This document shows positions 7,912 to 16,891 of a stretch of 46,788 bases of DNA, in pieces; within the stretch, counting starts at the first letter, position 1; each line of letters begins with the position of its first letter. Both the position numbers and the translations under genes were made by a program. The notes below the pieces were generated by a model that ran no database searches, was not told the origin of the DNA, and was given only the letters and a program-made list of their open reading frames with translations. Origin of the DNA: Verrucomicrobiota bacterium (GTDB lineage Bacteria > Verrucomicrobiota > Verrucomicrobiia > Chthoniobacterales > UBA10450). The stretch covers positions 1 to 46,788 of the forward strand of contig JAFASN010000062.1 in the NCBI GenBank assembly GCA_019244415.1, written 5' to 3'.

Positions 7912-9498
7912 ATGGAAACAAAAACCACCTTGCCAGACGGGCTGGAGATTCGCGGAAAAATGGAGTCAGCGTTCGAGGAAATCCTCACTCCAGGGGCACT
8001 CGCGTTCGTGGCGAAATTGCAGCGCGAATTTAACGGCCGCCGCAAGGAAGCGTTGGCTCGGCGACAGGAACGCCAGGCGCGGCTCGATGCCGGTGAATCG
8101 CTCGATTTCCTCACCGAAACGAGGCACATCCGTGAAGCTGACTGGACCTGCGCCTCGATTCCCGCTGACCTGCGCGATCGTCGCGTCGAGATCACCGGCC
8201 CGACTGATCGCAAGATGGTGATTAACGCGCTCAACTCCGGCGCGAAAATGTTCATGGCCGATTTCGAGGACGCGAATTCACCGACCTGGCACAACATGAT
8301 CGAAGGCCAGATCAATCTGCGCGACGCCATCCGGCGCACGATCAGCTTCCACTCGCCCGAAGGAAAAGATTACAAGCTGCGCGATCCGCTTGCGACGTTA
8401 CTGGTCAGGCCGCGCGGCTGGCATTTGGTCGAGAAACACCTGCTCGTCGATGGGGAGCCGATCTCGGGCAGCCTGTTCGATTTCGCCCTGTACTTTTTTC
8501 ACAACGCCCGCGAGCTGCTCGCTCGCGGCACCGGCCCGTACTTTTACCTGCCCAAGATGGAGAGCCATCTCGAAGCGCGCATTTGGAACGACGCGTTCAA
8601 TCTGGCGCAGGACGAGCTCGGCATCCCGCGCGGCACCATTCGCGCCACCGTACTCATCGAGACAATTCCCGCCGCATTCGAAATGGACGAAATCCTCTAC
8701 GAGCTGCGCGACCACTCGGCCGGGCTGAACTGCGGACGCTGGGATTACATTTTCTCCTGCATCAAAAAATTCCGGAACCGGCCCGATTTCGTTTTGGCTG
8801 ATCGCGCGCTCATCACCATGACGACGCATTTCATGCATTCCTACTCGCTGCTTTGCATCAAGACGTGTCATCGGCGGAACACCTTCGCCATGGGCGGAAT
8901 GGCGGCGTGGATTCCGGTGAAAGGTGACGCCGCGGAAAACGAGGAGGCGTTTGCAAAAGTACGGGCGGACAAGGAACGCGAAGCGCGCGATGGACACGAC
9001 GGCACCTGGGTGGCGCACCCTGGCATGGTGCAGCTCGCGACCGAAGCGTTCGACGCCGTCATGTCGCAGCCGAACCAGATCGATCGGAAACGCGATGATG
9101 TGAATGTGGCGGCGCGCGACCTGCTCGATTTCGCTCCGCATGAGCCGATTACTGAAGCCGGACTTCGCCAGAACGTGAGCGTGGGCGTGCAATACCTCGA
9201 GGGGTGGCTGCGCGGCCGCGGCGCCGTGCCGTTGTTCAACCTGATGGAAGATGCTGCCACGGCCGAAATCTCGCGCGCGCAGGTCTGGCAATGGATTCGC
9301 AACAAACGTGGCGTGTTGAGCGACGGGCGTAAAGTGACGAAGGAACTCTTCCGCGACGTACTTAACCAGGAGATCGGGAAACTGAAGCGTTTCGGAGGCG
9401 ACAAGTTTAATGTCGCACGTGAGTTGTTCGACCGCATCACGACGGACGATCATTTCGCCGAATTCCTCACACTTCCGGCGTATGACCTGCTCGATTAA
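7912..9498 (+). CDS. aceB: Malate synthase A
   Basis: 528 residues, the usual length for the short malate synthase A isoform. Family signatures seen are [51 protein letters not shown] and [13 protein letters not shown]. The Glu in LIET and the Arg in GRWDY lie at the acetyl-CoA/glyoxylate site. It condenses acetyl-CoA and glyoxylate to malate, the second step of the glyoxylate bypass. Isocitrate lyase and AceK follow on the same strand, an enterobacterial-like aceBAK order. The start follows the conserved N-terminus (LEIRGKM); no strong ribosome binding site is visible. Confidence 0.97.
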   Translation: METKTTLPDGLEIRGKMESAFEEILTPGALAFVAKLQREFNGRRKEALARRQERQARLDAGESLDFLTETRHIREADWTCASIPADLRDRRVEITGPTDRKMVINALNSGAKMFMADFEDANSPTWHNMIEGQINLRDAIRRTISFHSPEGKDYKLRDPLATLLVRPRGWHLVEKHLLVDGEPISGSLFDFALYFFHNARELLARGTGPYFYLPKMESHLEARIWNDAFNLAQDELGIPRGTIRATVLIETIPAAFEMDEILYELRDHSAGLNCGRWDYIFSCIKKFRNRPDFVLADRALITMTTHFMHSYSLLCIKTCHRRNTFAMGGMAAWIPVKGDAAENEEAFAKVRADKEREARDGHDGTWVAHPGMVQLATEAFDAVMSQPNQIDRKRDDVNVAARDLLDFAPHEPITEAGLRQNVSVGVQYLEGWLRGRGAVPLFNLMEDAATAEISRAQVWQWIRNKRGVLSDGRKVTKELFRDVLNQEIGKLKRFGGDKFNVARELFDRITTDDHFAEFLTLPAYDLLD

Positions 9499-9518
9499 TG
9501 TGAACACGCGGGCAGCTA

Positions 9519-9656
9519 TTCTGGGGAGCGCGCGCGACTCGCGTGCCCATTTCGGCGACTCGCCGAAATCCCCCGGCATTGACCCGGCTCCGGCACAAAA
9601 TTTCACGACGGCGGGGTCGCCGTCGCCAGCACGCGAGTCGCGTGCGCTCCCCAGAA
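9519..9656. repeat. 138-bp three-hairpin palindromic element between aceB and aceA
   Basis: The outer arms 9519-9546 (TTCTGGGGAGCG onward) and 9629-9656 (ending CGCTCCCCAGAA) are 28-bp inverted repeats with one mismatch. Inside are two further hairpins: TTTCGGCGA/TCGCCGAAA (9550-9568) and CGACGGCG/CGCCGTCG (9606-9625). This would form a cruciform in DNA or a branched structure in the aceBA transcript. It looks like a non-autonomous mobile repeat rather than a terminator, as no T tract follows. Confidence 0.88.
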
Positions 9657-9672
9657 CGGTTTATCACATCGT

Positions 9673-10971
9673 ATGAAAAAGGAGAGTAAGAACGGACATT
9701 CGCGGAGCGAAAAGAATCGCACGCCGCCTGCGGAATGGGATGGCGAACGTTGGCGCGGAATCGAGCGCACCTACTCGCCCGCCGACGTGAAGCGCCTGCA
9801 AGGTTCACTCGTGATCGAGTACACGCTCGCGCGGCGTGGCGCGGAGAAGCTTTGGAATTTGATGCAAACCGAGCCGTACGTGCACGCGCTCGGCGCGCTC
9901 ACCGGCAATCAGGCGGTGCAGCAGGTGCGCGCCGGATTAAAGGCGATTTACCTCAGCGGCTGGCAGGTCGCCGCTGACGCCAATCTCGCCGGCCAGATGT
10001 ACCCGGACCAGAGTTTGTATCCGGCAAACAGCGTGCCGCAGGTCGTAAAACGCATCAACCAGGCACTGCAACGCGCCGATCAGATCGACCACTCCGAAGG
10101 CAAGAGTGCGGTCGATTGGTTTGCGTCAATCGTCGCCGACGCGGAAGCAGGGTTCGGCGGTCCGCTCAACGTGTTTGAGCTCGTCAAAGGGATGATCGAA
10201 GCAGGCGCGGCCGGCGTTCACCTCGAGGACCAGCTTTCGAGCGAGAAAAAATGCGGCCACATGGGCGGCAAAGTGTTGCTGCCGACCTGCACCGCGATTC
10301 GCAATCTCGTCGCCGGCCGCCTCGCCGCTGACGTTTGCGACGTGCCGACGATCATCATCGGCCGAACGGACGCCGCCGGCTCATCATTGATGACGAGCGA
10401 CATCGATGAACGCGACCACGAGTTCCTCACTGGCGAACGCACAGCCGAAGGCTTTTTCCGGGTGCGCGCCGGAATCGACCAGGCGATCGCGCGCGCCATC
10501 AGCTACGCGCCCTATGCGGACATGCTTTGGTTTGAAACATCAACGCCCGACATCGTCGAGGCGCAGAGATTTGCCGAAACCGTTCATGACCAGTTTCCGG
10601 GCAAACTTCTCGCCTACAATTGCTCGCCCTCGTTTAACTGGAAAGCCAAGCTCGACAGCGCCACCATCGCTAAATTCCAGCGCGAGCTCGGTGCCATGGG
10701 CTACAAATTCCAGTTCGTCACCCTCGCCGGCTTTCACGCGCTGAATTACTCGATGTTCAAGCTCGCCCGCGGCTATCGCGATCACGGCATGGCCGCGTAC
10801 TCGGAATTGCAGGAAGCGGAATTTGCGGCCGAGCAAGACGGCTACACCGCGACGAAGCATCAGCACGAAGTCGGCACTGGTTATTTCGATGAAGTAGCAA
10901 AGGTGATTGGCGGCGGCGATTGCTCAACCGCGGCGCTCGCCGGGTCCACCGAAGCGGAGCAGTTTCGTTGA
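9673..10971 (+). CDS. aceA: Isocitrate lyase
   Basis: 432 residues. The signature KKCGHMGGK (192-200, catalytic Cys194) is intact. [26 protein letters not shown] and YNCSPSFNW are all isocitrate lyase motifs of the short bacterial type. It splits isocitrate into glyoxylate and succinate, bypassing the CO2-losing steps of the TCA cycle. The gene lies 174 bases after aceB, with the 138-bp element filling most of the gap, and 118 bases before aceK. A polar N-terminal extension of about 20 residues ([15 protein letters not shown]) precedes the conserved part. Confidence 0.97.
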   Translation: MKKESKNGHSRSEKNRTPPAEWDGERWRGIERTYSPADVKRLQGSLVIEYTLARRGAEKLWNLMQTEPYVHALGALTGNQAVQQVRAGLKAIYLSGWQVAADANLAGQMYPDQSLYPANSVPQVVKRINQALQRADQIDHSEGKSAVDWFASIVADAEAGFGGPLNVFELVKGMIEAGAAGVHLEDQLSSEKKCGHMGGKVLLPTCTAIRNLVAGRLAADVCDVPTIIIGRTDAAGSSLMTSDIDERDHEFLTGERTAEGFFRVRAGIDQAIARAISYAPYADMLWFETSTPDIVEAQRFAETVHDQFPGKLLAYNCSPSFNWKAKLDSATIAKFQRELGAMGYKFQFVTLAGFHALNYSMFKLARGYRDHGMAAYSELQEAEFAAEQDGYTATKHQHEVGTGYFDEVAKVIGGGDCSTAALAGSTEAEQFR

Positions 10972-10976
10972 TGCGC

Positions 10977-11087
10977 TGTCATTCTGAGCGGAGCGAAATG
11001 CCAGTCCGGCTCGGACCGGAGTCGCAGAATCCCGGGGAGCTACTTTGAGCTAGCACCTCGGGACTTTCGACTTCGCTCGGGATAACG
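10977..11087. repeat. GAGCGAAG-type inverted-repeat element, copy 2, abutting aceK
   Basis: It begins TGTCATTCTGAGCGGAGCG and ends CGACTTCGCTCGGGATAACG, an imperfect inverted pair about 111 bases apart. It fills the aceA-aceK gap and stops 2 bases before the aceK ATG, so it occupies the place where a ribosome binding site would be. Confidence 0.75.
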
Positions 11088-11089
11088 GC

Positions 11090-12787
11090 ATGGAGCCGCC
11101 TTCCGGTCTCACCGATAGCCGCCTCGCCGCACTTTGCGCGGAAGCAGCGCGCGATGCGTTCGTTGAGTACGAGAAGCATTTCGACGAAATTACGCGCCGC
11201 GCCCGCGAGCGATTTCTTAACCGCGACTGGCACGGCAGTTTTGATGACGCGCGTGAACGGCTGCGGCTGTACTCACTCATCCTCGGCAGTCTAACGAATC
11301 GCGTACGAGAGCTGATGGGCGATCGCCTGAGTGACCGCTCTGTTTGGCCTGCGATCAAAGCAGCGTACTCCGCGCTCATCTCCCGTTCGCAGCGCTGGGA
11401 AATCGCGGAGAGCTTTTTCAACTCGTTAACGCGGCGCGTTTTCACCACCGAAGGTGTGAACCAGGGCATCGAGTTCGTGGACACTGACTTCGATGCCGCC
11501 GCCGAAGTACGCCGCGTCACGCGAAGGTACTCAGGCGCAGCTTTGCCGGAACTCGTCAGCCAAATCTTGACCGCTGCATTCACCGAAAAACAAGGGAGCA
11601 ACCTAAAACACGCCGCCGAAGCCGCCGCCCGCCGGCTTGGCCAAGTCGATGAAATCGAGGTCGTGCCGGCTGTGTTCTACCGCGGGCGCGGCGCATACAT
11701 CGTCGGCCGCGCGACCGGCCCGAGTACATCGGAACCGATCGCGTTCTGTCTGCTGCATCCGGACAAAAACGGCATCACCCTTGACGCCGTACTCACGGGT
11801 GAAAGCGATCTGGCGATTCTGTTCTCCTACACGCGCGCCTATTTCCGGGTGGACACGCCGTGTCCGTTCGCGCTTGTCCGCTGGCTGCGTGACGTGATGC
11901 AAGGCAAACGCCTGGCCGACCTCTACAACGCGATCGGTTACAATCGCCACGCCAAAACCGAGTTTTACCGCGATTTCGTCCACCATCTGCAAAACTCCGA
12001 AGACTGTTTCATCCAGGCGGAAGGAACGCGCGGCATGGTGATGATCGTTTTCACGCTGCCAAGCTATGATGTTGTTTTTAAATTGATCCGCGACCGTTTC
12101 GATCAACCGAAGGAAAGTGATCGCGGTGAAGTGATGCGGCGTTACAAGCTCGTCTTCGAGCATGATCGTGCCGGCCGCCTGATCGAGGCACATGAATTCG
12201 AGCACCTGCGCATCCCGCGCGACCGGTTCAAAAGTGCGTTGCTGGATGAGCTACTGCGCGACGCCGCCGCCACTGTCCGAACGGATGGTGACGATGTTGT
12301 CATTGACCAGGCGTATGTGGAAAGACGCGTGCAGCCGCTGAACTTGTGTTTTGCCCAAGCCGCGGACGAAGCCGCTATCCACGCCGCTTGCGACTACGGG
12401 CAGGCCATCAAAGATCTTGCCGCGTCCAACATTTTCCCGGGCGATCTGCTCACCAAAAACTTCGGCCTGACCCGCCGTGGCCGCGTTGTTTTCTACGATT
12501 ACGACGAGCTCTGTTTTCTAACCGACTGTAACTTCCGAGAGCTGCCGCAGTCACAAAGTTACGAACAGGAGATCTCAGCCGAGCCCTGGTTTTCCGTGCG
12601 CGAGAACGACGTGTTCCCGGAAGAGTTCCCCCGTTTTCTTAAGTTTCCGGATGCCGCACGCGAAGAACTGATGCAGCGCCACGGCGATTTGTTCGATCCG
12701 GAGTTTTGGCGAACGACGCAGCGGAAACTACGCGCGGGCGAGTTGCCGGAGATTTTCCCCTATGCGCTCGAGCGGCGGCTCGCGTAA
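11090..12787 (+). CDS. aceK: Isocitrate dehydrogenase kinase/phosphatase
   Basis: 565 residues, close to E. coli AceK in length. Matching blocks are GTRGMVMIVFTLPSYDVVFK (nucleotide-binding region), NIFPGDLLTKNFG with the catalytic Asp, and GRVVFYDYDELCF. AceK phosphorylates isocitrate dehydrogenase to divert isocitrate into the glyoxylate bypass, and reverses this as a phosphatase. Placement after aceB and aceA fits that role. The start at 11090 keeps the whole conserved N-terminus, but the repeat immediately upstream leaves no Shine-Dalgarno sequence. Outside Proteobacteria aceK is uncommon, so transfer is possible. Confidence 0.95.
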   Translation: MEPPSGLTDSRLAALCAEAARDAFVEYEKHFDEITRRARERFLNRDWHGSFDDARERLRLYSLILGSLTNRVRELMGDRLSDRSVWPAIKAAYSALISRSQRWEIAESFFNSLTRRVFTTEGVNQGIEFVDTDFDAAAEVRRVTRRYSGAALPELVSQILTAAFTEKQGSNLKHAAEAAARRLGQVDEIEVVPAVFYRGRGAYIVGRATGPSTSEPIAFCLLHPDKNGITLDAVLTGESDLAILFSYTRAYFRVDTPCPFALVRWLRDVMQGKRLADLYNAIGYNRHAKTEFYRDFVHHLQNSEDCFIQAEGTRGMVMIVFTLPSYDVVFKLIRDRFDQPKESDRGEVMRRYKLVFEHDRAGRLIEAHEFEHLRIPRDRFKSALLDELLRDAAATVRTDGDDVVIDQAYVERRVQPLNLCFAQAADEAAIHAACDYGQAIKDLAASNIFPGDLLTKNFGLTRRGRVVFYDYDELCFLTDCNFRELPQSQSYEQEISAEPWFSVRENDVFPEEFPRFLKFPDAAREELMQRHGDLFDPEFWRTTQRKLRAGELPEIFPYALERRLA

Positions 12788-12807
12788 CGCCATTGCTTAC
12801 GGCGTTA
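12785..12807 (+). terminator. Possible terminator hairpin at the aceK / cupredoxin convergence
   Basis: TAACGCC (12785-12791) and GGCGTTA (12801-12807) form a 7-bp stem with a 9-base loop, followed by TTT. The stem begins at the aceK stop codon and overlaps the end of the opposing gene. Confidence 0.35.
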
Positions 12808-14371
12808 TTTCCAGTTCGCCGGCCGCGCCGATCGCCATCGCCCGCATGCTGTGATCCACAACCGGATACTTACCGGGTTGTGACATCATCGTGTCGAACA
12901 CCACGCCCTGCCCAGGAGCGATGGGATATGTCGAAACGCCAGTGAGTACGTGCGCCGGGTCGCTGTCGGGGTAAACGGCAGTGAACATCCCACCGATAAT
13001 GTGGAAAGCGCTGCCGAGATTCGGGCCGGCCGCGACGACATACAAGCGCACCCGCTGCCCCACTTTCGCGGTGAGCGGCTGGTCGTTGTACTGGAAGGCG
13101 ACGCCGTTAAATACGATCTCGTCCGGTTTGATCGCGAGCATTTTGTCGTAATCACCGGCCATGAGAGTGCCTTCCACCTGCTGCGTGTACCATTCGCTCT
13201 CCACCAGTACGTAGCTCGCCTCGGCCGCCGGCAGCGGTGTCGTGGGGTCTACAACGATCGCGCCGTACATCCCATTCGCCATGTGCTGAAGCACGGGCGG
13301 CGTACCGCAATGGTAAATGAAAACGCCCGGCGTTTTCGCGACAAAGCTGAACTCGATCTGCGCGCCCGGGTTGATCGATTTGTAATTAATATCCGGCGCG
13401 ACTTGGGCGGCGTGGAAATCGATCGAGTGCATCATCGCGCCGTTATTGACGAGCTTCACGTGCACCGTCTGACCTTCGCGCACATGCAGAACCGGACCCG
13501 GGACGGTGCCGTTAAATGTCCACGCGGAGTACTGGACCCCGTTAGCGATCGCCACCTTTGTGTCCGTGGCCACGAGAGTCACGGAAACGTCATTCCCCGT
13601 GCCGATGAGCGGTGGCAGCACAGGCACGGGATATCTCGGGGGCGGCGAACCCGACATCATGCTCAAGGGCGAAACAGCAGCGGCGGCGTTTGCCGGAGTG
13701 GGCGGTAAAGTGGTGGTACTGGTGGCGCTAGCAAGTGTGGAAAGGGCAAGCGCCAGCACGGTGATGATCGCGCCGATCGCGCCAAGCTGGTGGTCCCAAT
13801 CGAACACGCGCGGCGCTTGCATGGGGAAAGATTGGCGCGTCGATTCCGCAACGGCGCGCCAGCGCGGAAAGCGCCGCTCGATGTAATAATCAACGCTGTA
13901 CGGTGTACTTCCGAGGAGCCGCTCGAAGAGCGCCACGGCCGCGAACATGAGAGCGTAAATCAGCGCGGGCCCAAGATTCGTCGCGCCGGATGTGTAGGGG
14001 CCACCAAAGCCTTCCGCCGTGGACCAGATAAGCAAGCTGAAGAGCGCGCCGGCGATGTAGGTGACACGGCGCGCGAAGCCAAGTAACAGCCCGAGCGCGA
14101 TCGCCGTCTCGATCAATCGCGTCGCGCTGATAAAAAACGCGGTGTGCGCGGTGACGATCCGCAGCCAGAAATTGAACCACGGAGCGAGCCATGAAAGCTG
14201 GCCTTTCGCCGCGTTTTGCAAATAGCCAACATAATGCGAGGCAAAACCGCGCCGCCATTTAAGGTAGGCATCGATGGCGATAATGATCCCAAGAGCGGCG
14301 CGCACGCCAGCCGCAGCAACCACCAGCCACGCAAGCGACCGCGCCTGCGCTGTTCCATCTTCTTTCACCAT
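12797..14371 (-). CDS. DoxX-like membrane domain fused to a NirK-like two-cupredoxin domain
   Basis: 524 residues. Residues 1-215 hold several membrane segments resembling DoxX/DoxD-type proteins, then a Pro-rich linker. Residues about 255-524 resemble copper nitrite reductase. The type 1 copper set is His315, Cys355, His363 and Met368 (FIYHCGTPP, QHMANGMYG). The type 2 ligands are His320, His354 and His457 (AFHIIGG). The catalytic Asp is kept as Asp318 (HSIDFHA). The second catalytic residue of NirK, His255 in that numbering, appears as Gln431 (NDQPLTA). It may be a membrane-tethered nitrite reductase relative or another copper oxidase. Monocistronic, divergent from the DNA polymerase gene. 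Confidence 0.85.
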   Translation of the reverse strand: MVKEDGTAQARSLAWLVVAAAGVRAALGIIIAIDAYLKWRRGFASHYVGYLQNAAKGQLSWLAPWFNFWLRIVTAHTAFFISATRLIETAIALGLLLGFARRVTYIAGALFSLLIWSTAEGFGGPYTSGATNLGPALIYALMFAAVALFERLLGSTPYSVDYYIERRFPRWRAVAESTRQSFPMQAPRVFDWDHQLGAIGAIITVLALALSTLASATSTTTLPPTPANAAAAVSPLSMMSGSPPPRYPVPVLPPLIGTGNDVSVTLVATDTKVAIANGVQYSAWTFNGTVPGPVLHVREGQTVHVKLVNNGAMMHSIDFHAAQVAPDINYKSINPGAQIEFSFVAKTPGVFIYHCGTPPVLQHMANGMYGAIVVDPTTPLPAAEASYVLVESEWYTQQVEGTLMAGDYDKMLAIKPDEIVFNGVAFQYNDQPLTAKVGQRVRLYVVAAGPNLGSAFHIIGGMFTAVYPDSDPAHVLTGVSTYPIAPGQGVVFDTMMSQPGKYPVVDHSMRAMAIGAAGELEITP

Positions 14372-14513
14372 AACAGAACGCCGTCATCGCGGCGAAAGGA
14401 TGTAGCGTTAAATCAAATAAGGCTCGTTCGCGCTACAACGAACTCTCGTCCATCCGCTCTTTCGCGTTCAAATTCTTCCTGCTTTCCTGCTGTCCTGATT
14501 CATCTTCTTCGCG

Positions 14514-16802
14514 ATGGCTTTCGAAGATAACAAGCTGCTTTTCGGCGCTGACACGACAGAGCGGATCGTCGCAATCGAAATGGGCGAGACCGGCACAGTG
14601 CGCGTTTATCGGCGCGAGAAGGACCGCAGCACGACGGTGGAGGTCGAGCCGTTTCATCCCTTCGTCTGGGCTGATGCCGACGTGGCCGATCTCGGGCTCG
14701 TCAACGCGGAGAAGCTCACCGGTGTACTTAAGTACGACTGGCTGATTACCGTCGATAGCTGGAAGGAACTGATCGCGCTTCGCAACGCACTTAAGCGCGC
14801 CGGCCGCGCGTTTTTCGCCTTTAGCGATCCCGTGCAGCATTATCTTACCGCGACAGGGCGCACGCTGTTCAAAGGAATGGGGATCGATGAGCTGAAGCGG
14901 CTGCAAATTGAAGTACTTTCCCTCACTGGCGAAGGCGATCTTGCCGAAGCGTCACAGAACCACATCGCGAGCATTGCCGTCTCGGACAACACCGGGTGGG
15001 AAGAACTGATCCTCGTCGATTCCGGCAACGCTGATGAGTCCGAACGCGACGCCATCAAGCGGCTTACCGCAGTGATCAAACGGCGCGACCCCGATGTCAT
15101 TGAAGGGCATGATCTCTTTCGCTTCGATCTCCCCTACCTGGTCGCCCGCGCGCGCAAGGCAAAAACAAAACTCGATTGGGGCCGCAGCGGCGGGTTCCTG
15201 CGCTCGCGTCCTTCGCGGCTTCAGATAGCGGAGAAGACGATTGATTACCCGAAGTTCGCAGTCGATGGGCGGCACTTCGTCGATACCTTTCTGCTCGCGC
15301 AGTTCTACGACGTAGGAATGCGCACACTTAGCGGATTTGAACGAGTAGATGTCGCGCAACACTTCGGGTTTTGTGAAAGTGCTGATGTTTCGCATTTAAC
15401 CGGCAAAGAATTACAACGCGAATATCTGGCAGCTAGTACGAGATTTCAGAAGCGCGCCATTTGTGCGGTAACAGAAACGCGAGCTATCTCGGAGCTACTA
15501 ACCCCGAGCTACTTCATCCAGGCGCAGATATTTCCCTACAACTACCAGGATGTCATTGTTCGTGGCAATGCCACGCGGATCAACGCGCTCCTCCTGCGCG
15601 AATACTACCGGCAGCGACATGGCATTCCCGAGTTACCAATGGTGCGGGCCTTCGAAGGTGGCTACACCGACATATTCTTTACCGGGATCGCGCGCGACGT
15701 GTGGCATTGCGACATCGCCTCGCTCTATCCTTCAGTCATGCTCCAGTTCGATTGTTTCCCCCAAAGTGATCAGCTTCAGATTTTTCGTCATCTGTTAACT
15801 GATCTTCGCACCTTTCGGCTGGAAGCGAAGGCACAGATGCGCAATGCCAAAGACGAGAAAGAACGACGTCATTACCATGCCCTGCAAAATACCTTCAAGA
15901 TACTGATAAATAGCTTCTACGGGTATCTCGGTTTCGCTCAGGGACATTTCGCCGATTTCGATGCCGCTGCGCGCGTAACCCAAATAGGACGCGATCTACT
16001 GAAACAAATGATCGAGTGGCTCAAAGCACAAGGCGCACAAGTCATCGAAGTAGATACGGACGGGATTTACTTCGTCCCGCCGCAAACGCAATCTGCTGTA
16101 GGGGCGGGTGTCTCACCCGCAACAAAGGACAACACAGGCTCTGCGGGTGAGACACCCGCCTCTACAACAGGACAAGAGATCGAGCGGTTGCGTGAAGGTC
16201 TGGCGAATGAACTACCTAAAGGCATCGAAGTAGAATTCGACGAGCAGTTCGAAGCAATGTTCAGCTACAAGGCGAAGAACTATGCACTTTTGACCAAAGA
16301 GGGCGAAGTCGTCATCAAAGGCGGCGCGCTGAAATCGCGTGGGCTCGAGAAATTCCAGCGCGTTTTTCTGGAGGAAATCATCAAGCTACAAATGCAAGGC
16401 ACGGCCGTGAAGATCGGCGCATTACGCGATGAGTACGAAATTCAGATCCGTAACGGCGAAATGCCGATCGACATGCTGATGAAAACCGACACACTTCAGG
16501 ATTCGCTCGAGAAGTACCGCGGTAAGATTGCCGCTGGTGGACGGAACCGCGCCGCCGCCTACGAGCTAGCCCTGGGCAGCGGCCGCGCCTACAAACCGGG
16601 CGACCAGATCAGCTACTACATCAAGTCCACGCCGAAGAAGGTCGCCGCCTACGAAGCCGCCAAGCTAGCCAGCGACTTCGACCCGCAAAACCGCGACTAC
16701 AACGCCGACTACTACATCGCGAAACTCGACGAGCTGGTGAAGAAATTTGGCGGCATCACCGCTGAAACGAAAGCGCCAAAGCAGGAGAGCCTTGCATTGT
16801 GA
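14514..16802 (+). CDS. Family B DNA polymerase, compact form
   Basis: 762 residues. Polymerase motifs are motif A DIASLYPSVM, motif B QNTFKILINSFYGYLG and motif C VDTDGIYF, plus a KGGALKSRGLEKF-type thumb region. The 3'-5' exonuclease domain is present: Exo II IEGHDLFRFDLPYL and Exo III FERVDVAQHFG. However, the Exo I motif reads LQIEVLSL where D-x-E is expected, so the first metal-binding Asp seems replaced by Gln. A palindromic repeat (16097-16166) is read through in frame just after motif C. This type of small bacterial PolB is usually accessory (repair or translesion) rather than replicative; that role is inferred. Confidence 0.92.
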   Translation: MAFEDNKLLFGADTTERIVAIEMGETGTVRVYRREKDRSTTVEVEPFHPFVWADADVADLGLVNAEKLTGVLKYDWLITVDSWKELIALRNALKRAGRAFFAFSDPVQHYLTATGRTLFKGMGIDELKRLQIEVLSLTGEGDLAEASQNHIASIAVSDNTGWEELILVDSGNADESERDAIKRLTAVIKRRDPDVIEGHDLFRFDLPYLVARARKAKTKLDWGRSGGFLRSRPSRLQIAEKTIDYPKFAVDGRHFVDTFLLAQFYDVGMRTLSGFERVDVAQHFGFCESADVSHLTGKELQREYLAASTRFQKRAICAVTETRAISELLTPSYFIQAQIFPYNYQDVIVRGNATRINALLLREYYRQRHGIPELPMVRAFEGGYTDIFFTGIARDVWHCDIASLYPSVMLQFDCFPQSDQLQIFRHLLTDLRTFRLEAKAQMRNAKDEKERRHYHALQNTFKILINSFYGYLGFAQGHFADFDAAARVTQIGRDLLKQMIEWLKAQGAQVIEVDTDGIYFVPPQTQSAVGAGVSPATKDNTGSAGETPASTTGQEIERLREGLANELPKGIEVEFDEQFEAMFSYKAKNYALLTKEGEVVIKGGALKSRGLEKFQRVFLEEIIKLQMQGTAVKIGALRDEYEIQIRNGEMPIDMLMKTDTLQDSLEKYRGKIAAGGRNRAAAYELALGSGRAYKPGDQISYYIKSTPKKVAAYEAAKLASDFDPQNRDYNADYYIAKLDELVKKFGGITAETKAPKQESLAL
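16097..16166. repeat. Palindromic element inserted in frame within the polymerase gene
   Basis: The two 25-bp arms (16097-16121 starting TGTAGGGGCGGGTG, and 16142-16166 ending CCCGCCTCTACA) are inverted copies with one mismatch. Each arm is itself a small palindrome (GCGGGTGTCTCACCCGC). It is translated as the segment around VGAGVSPATK and SAGETPAST, between motif C and the thumb. Confidence 0.88.
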
Positions 16803-16891
16803 GATGATGTCTCGCGGGCGCGGGATAATACTTGCGTTGCATGGATCCGTTTGCAGTTGACTCCGGAGTACAACGGGCGTTCACGTTTCGC

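Noticed and set aside
8398-9606. A 402-codon open frame antisense to malate synthase
   Set aside because: It mirrors a strongly conserved aceB gene and shows no family motif; long antisense frames are expected at this GC content.
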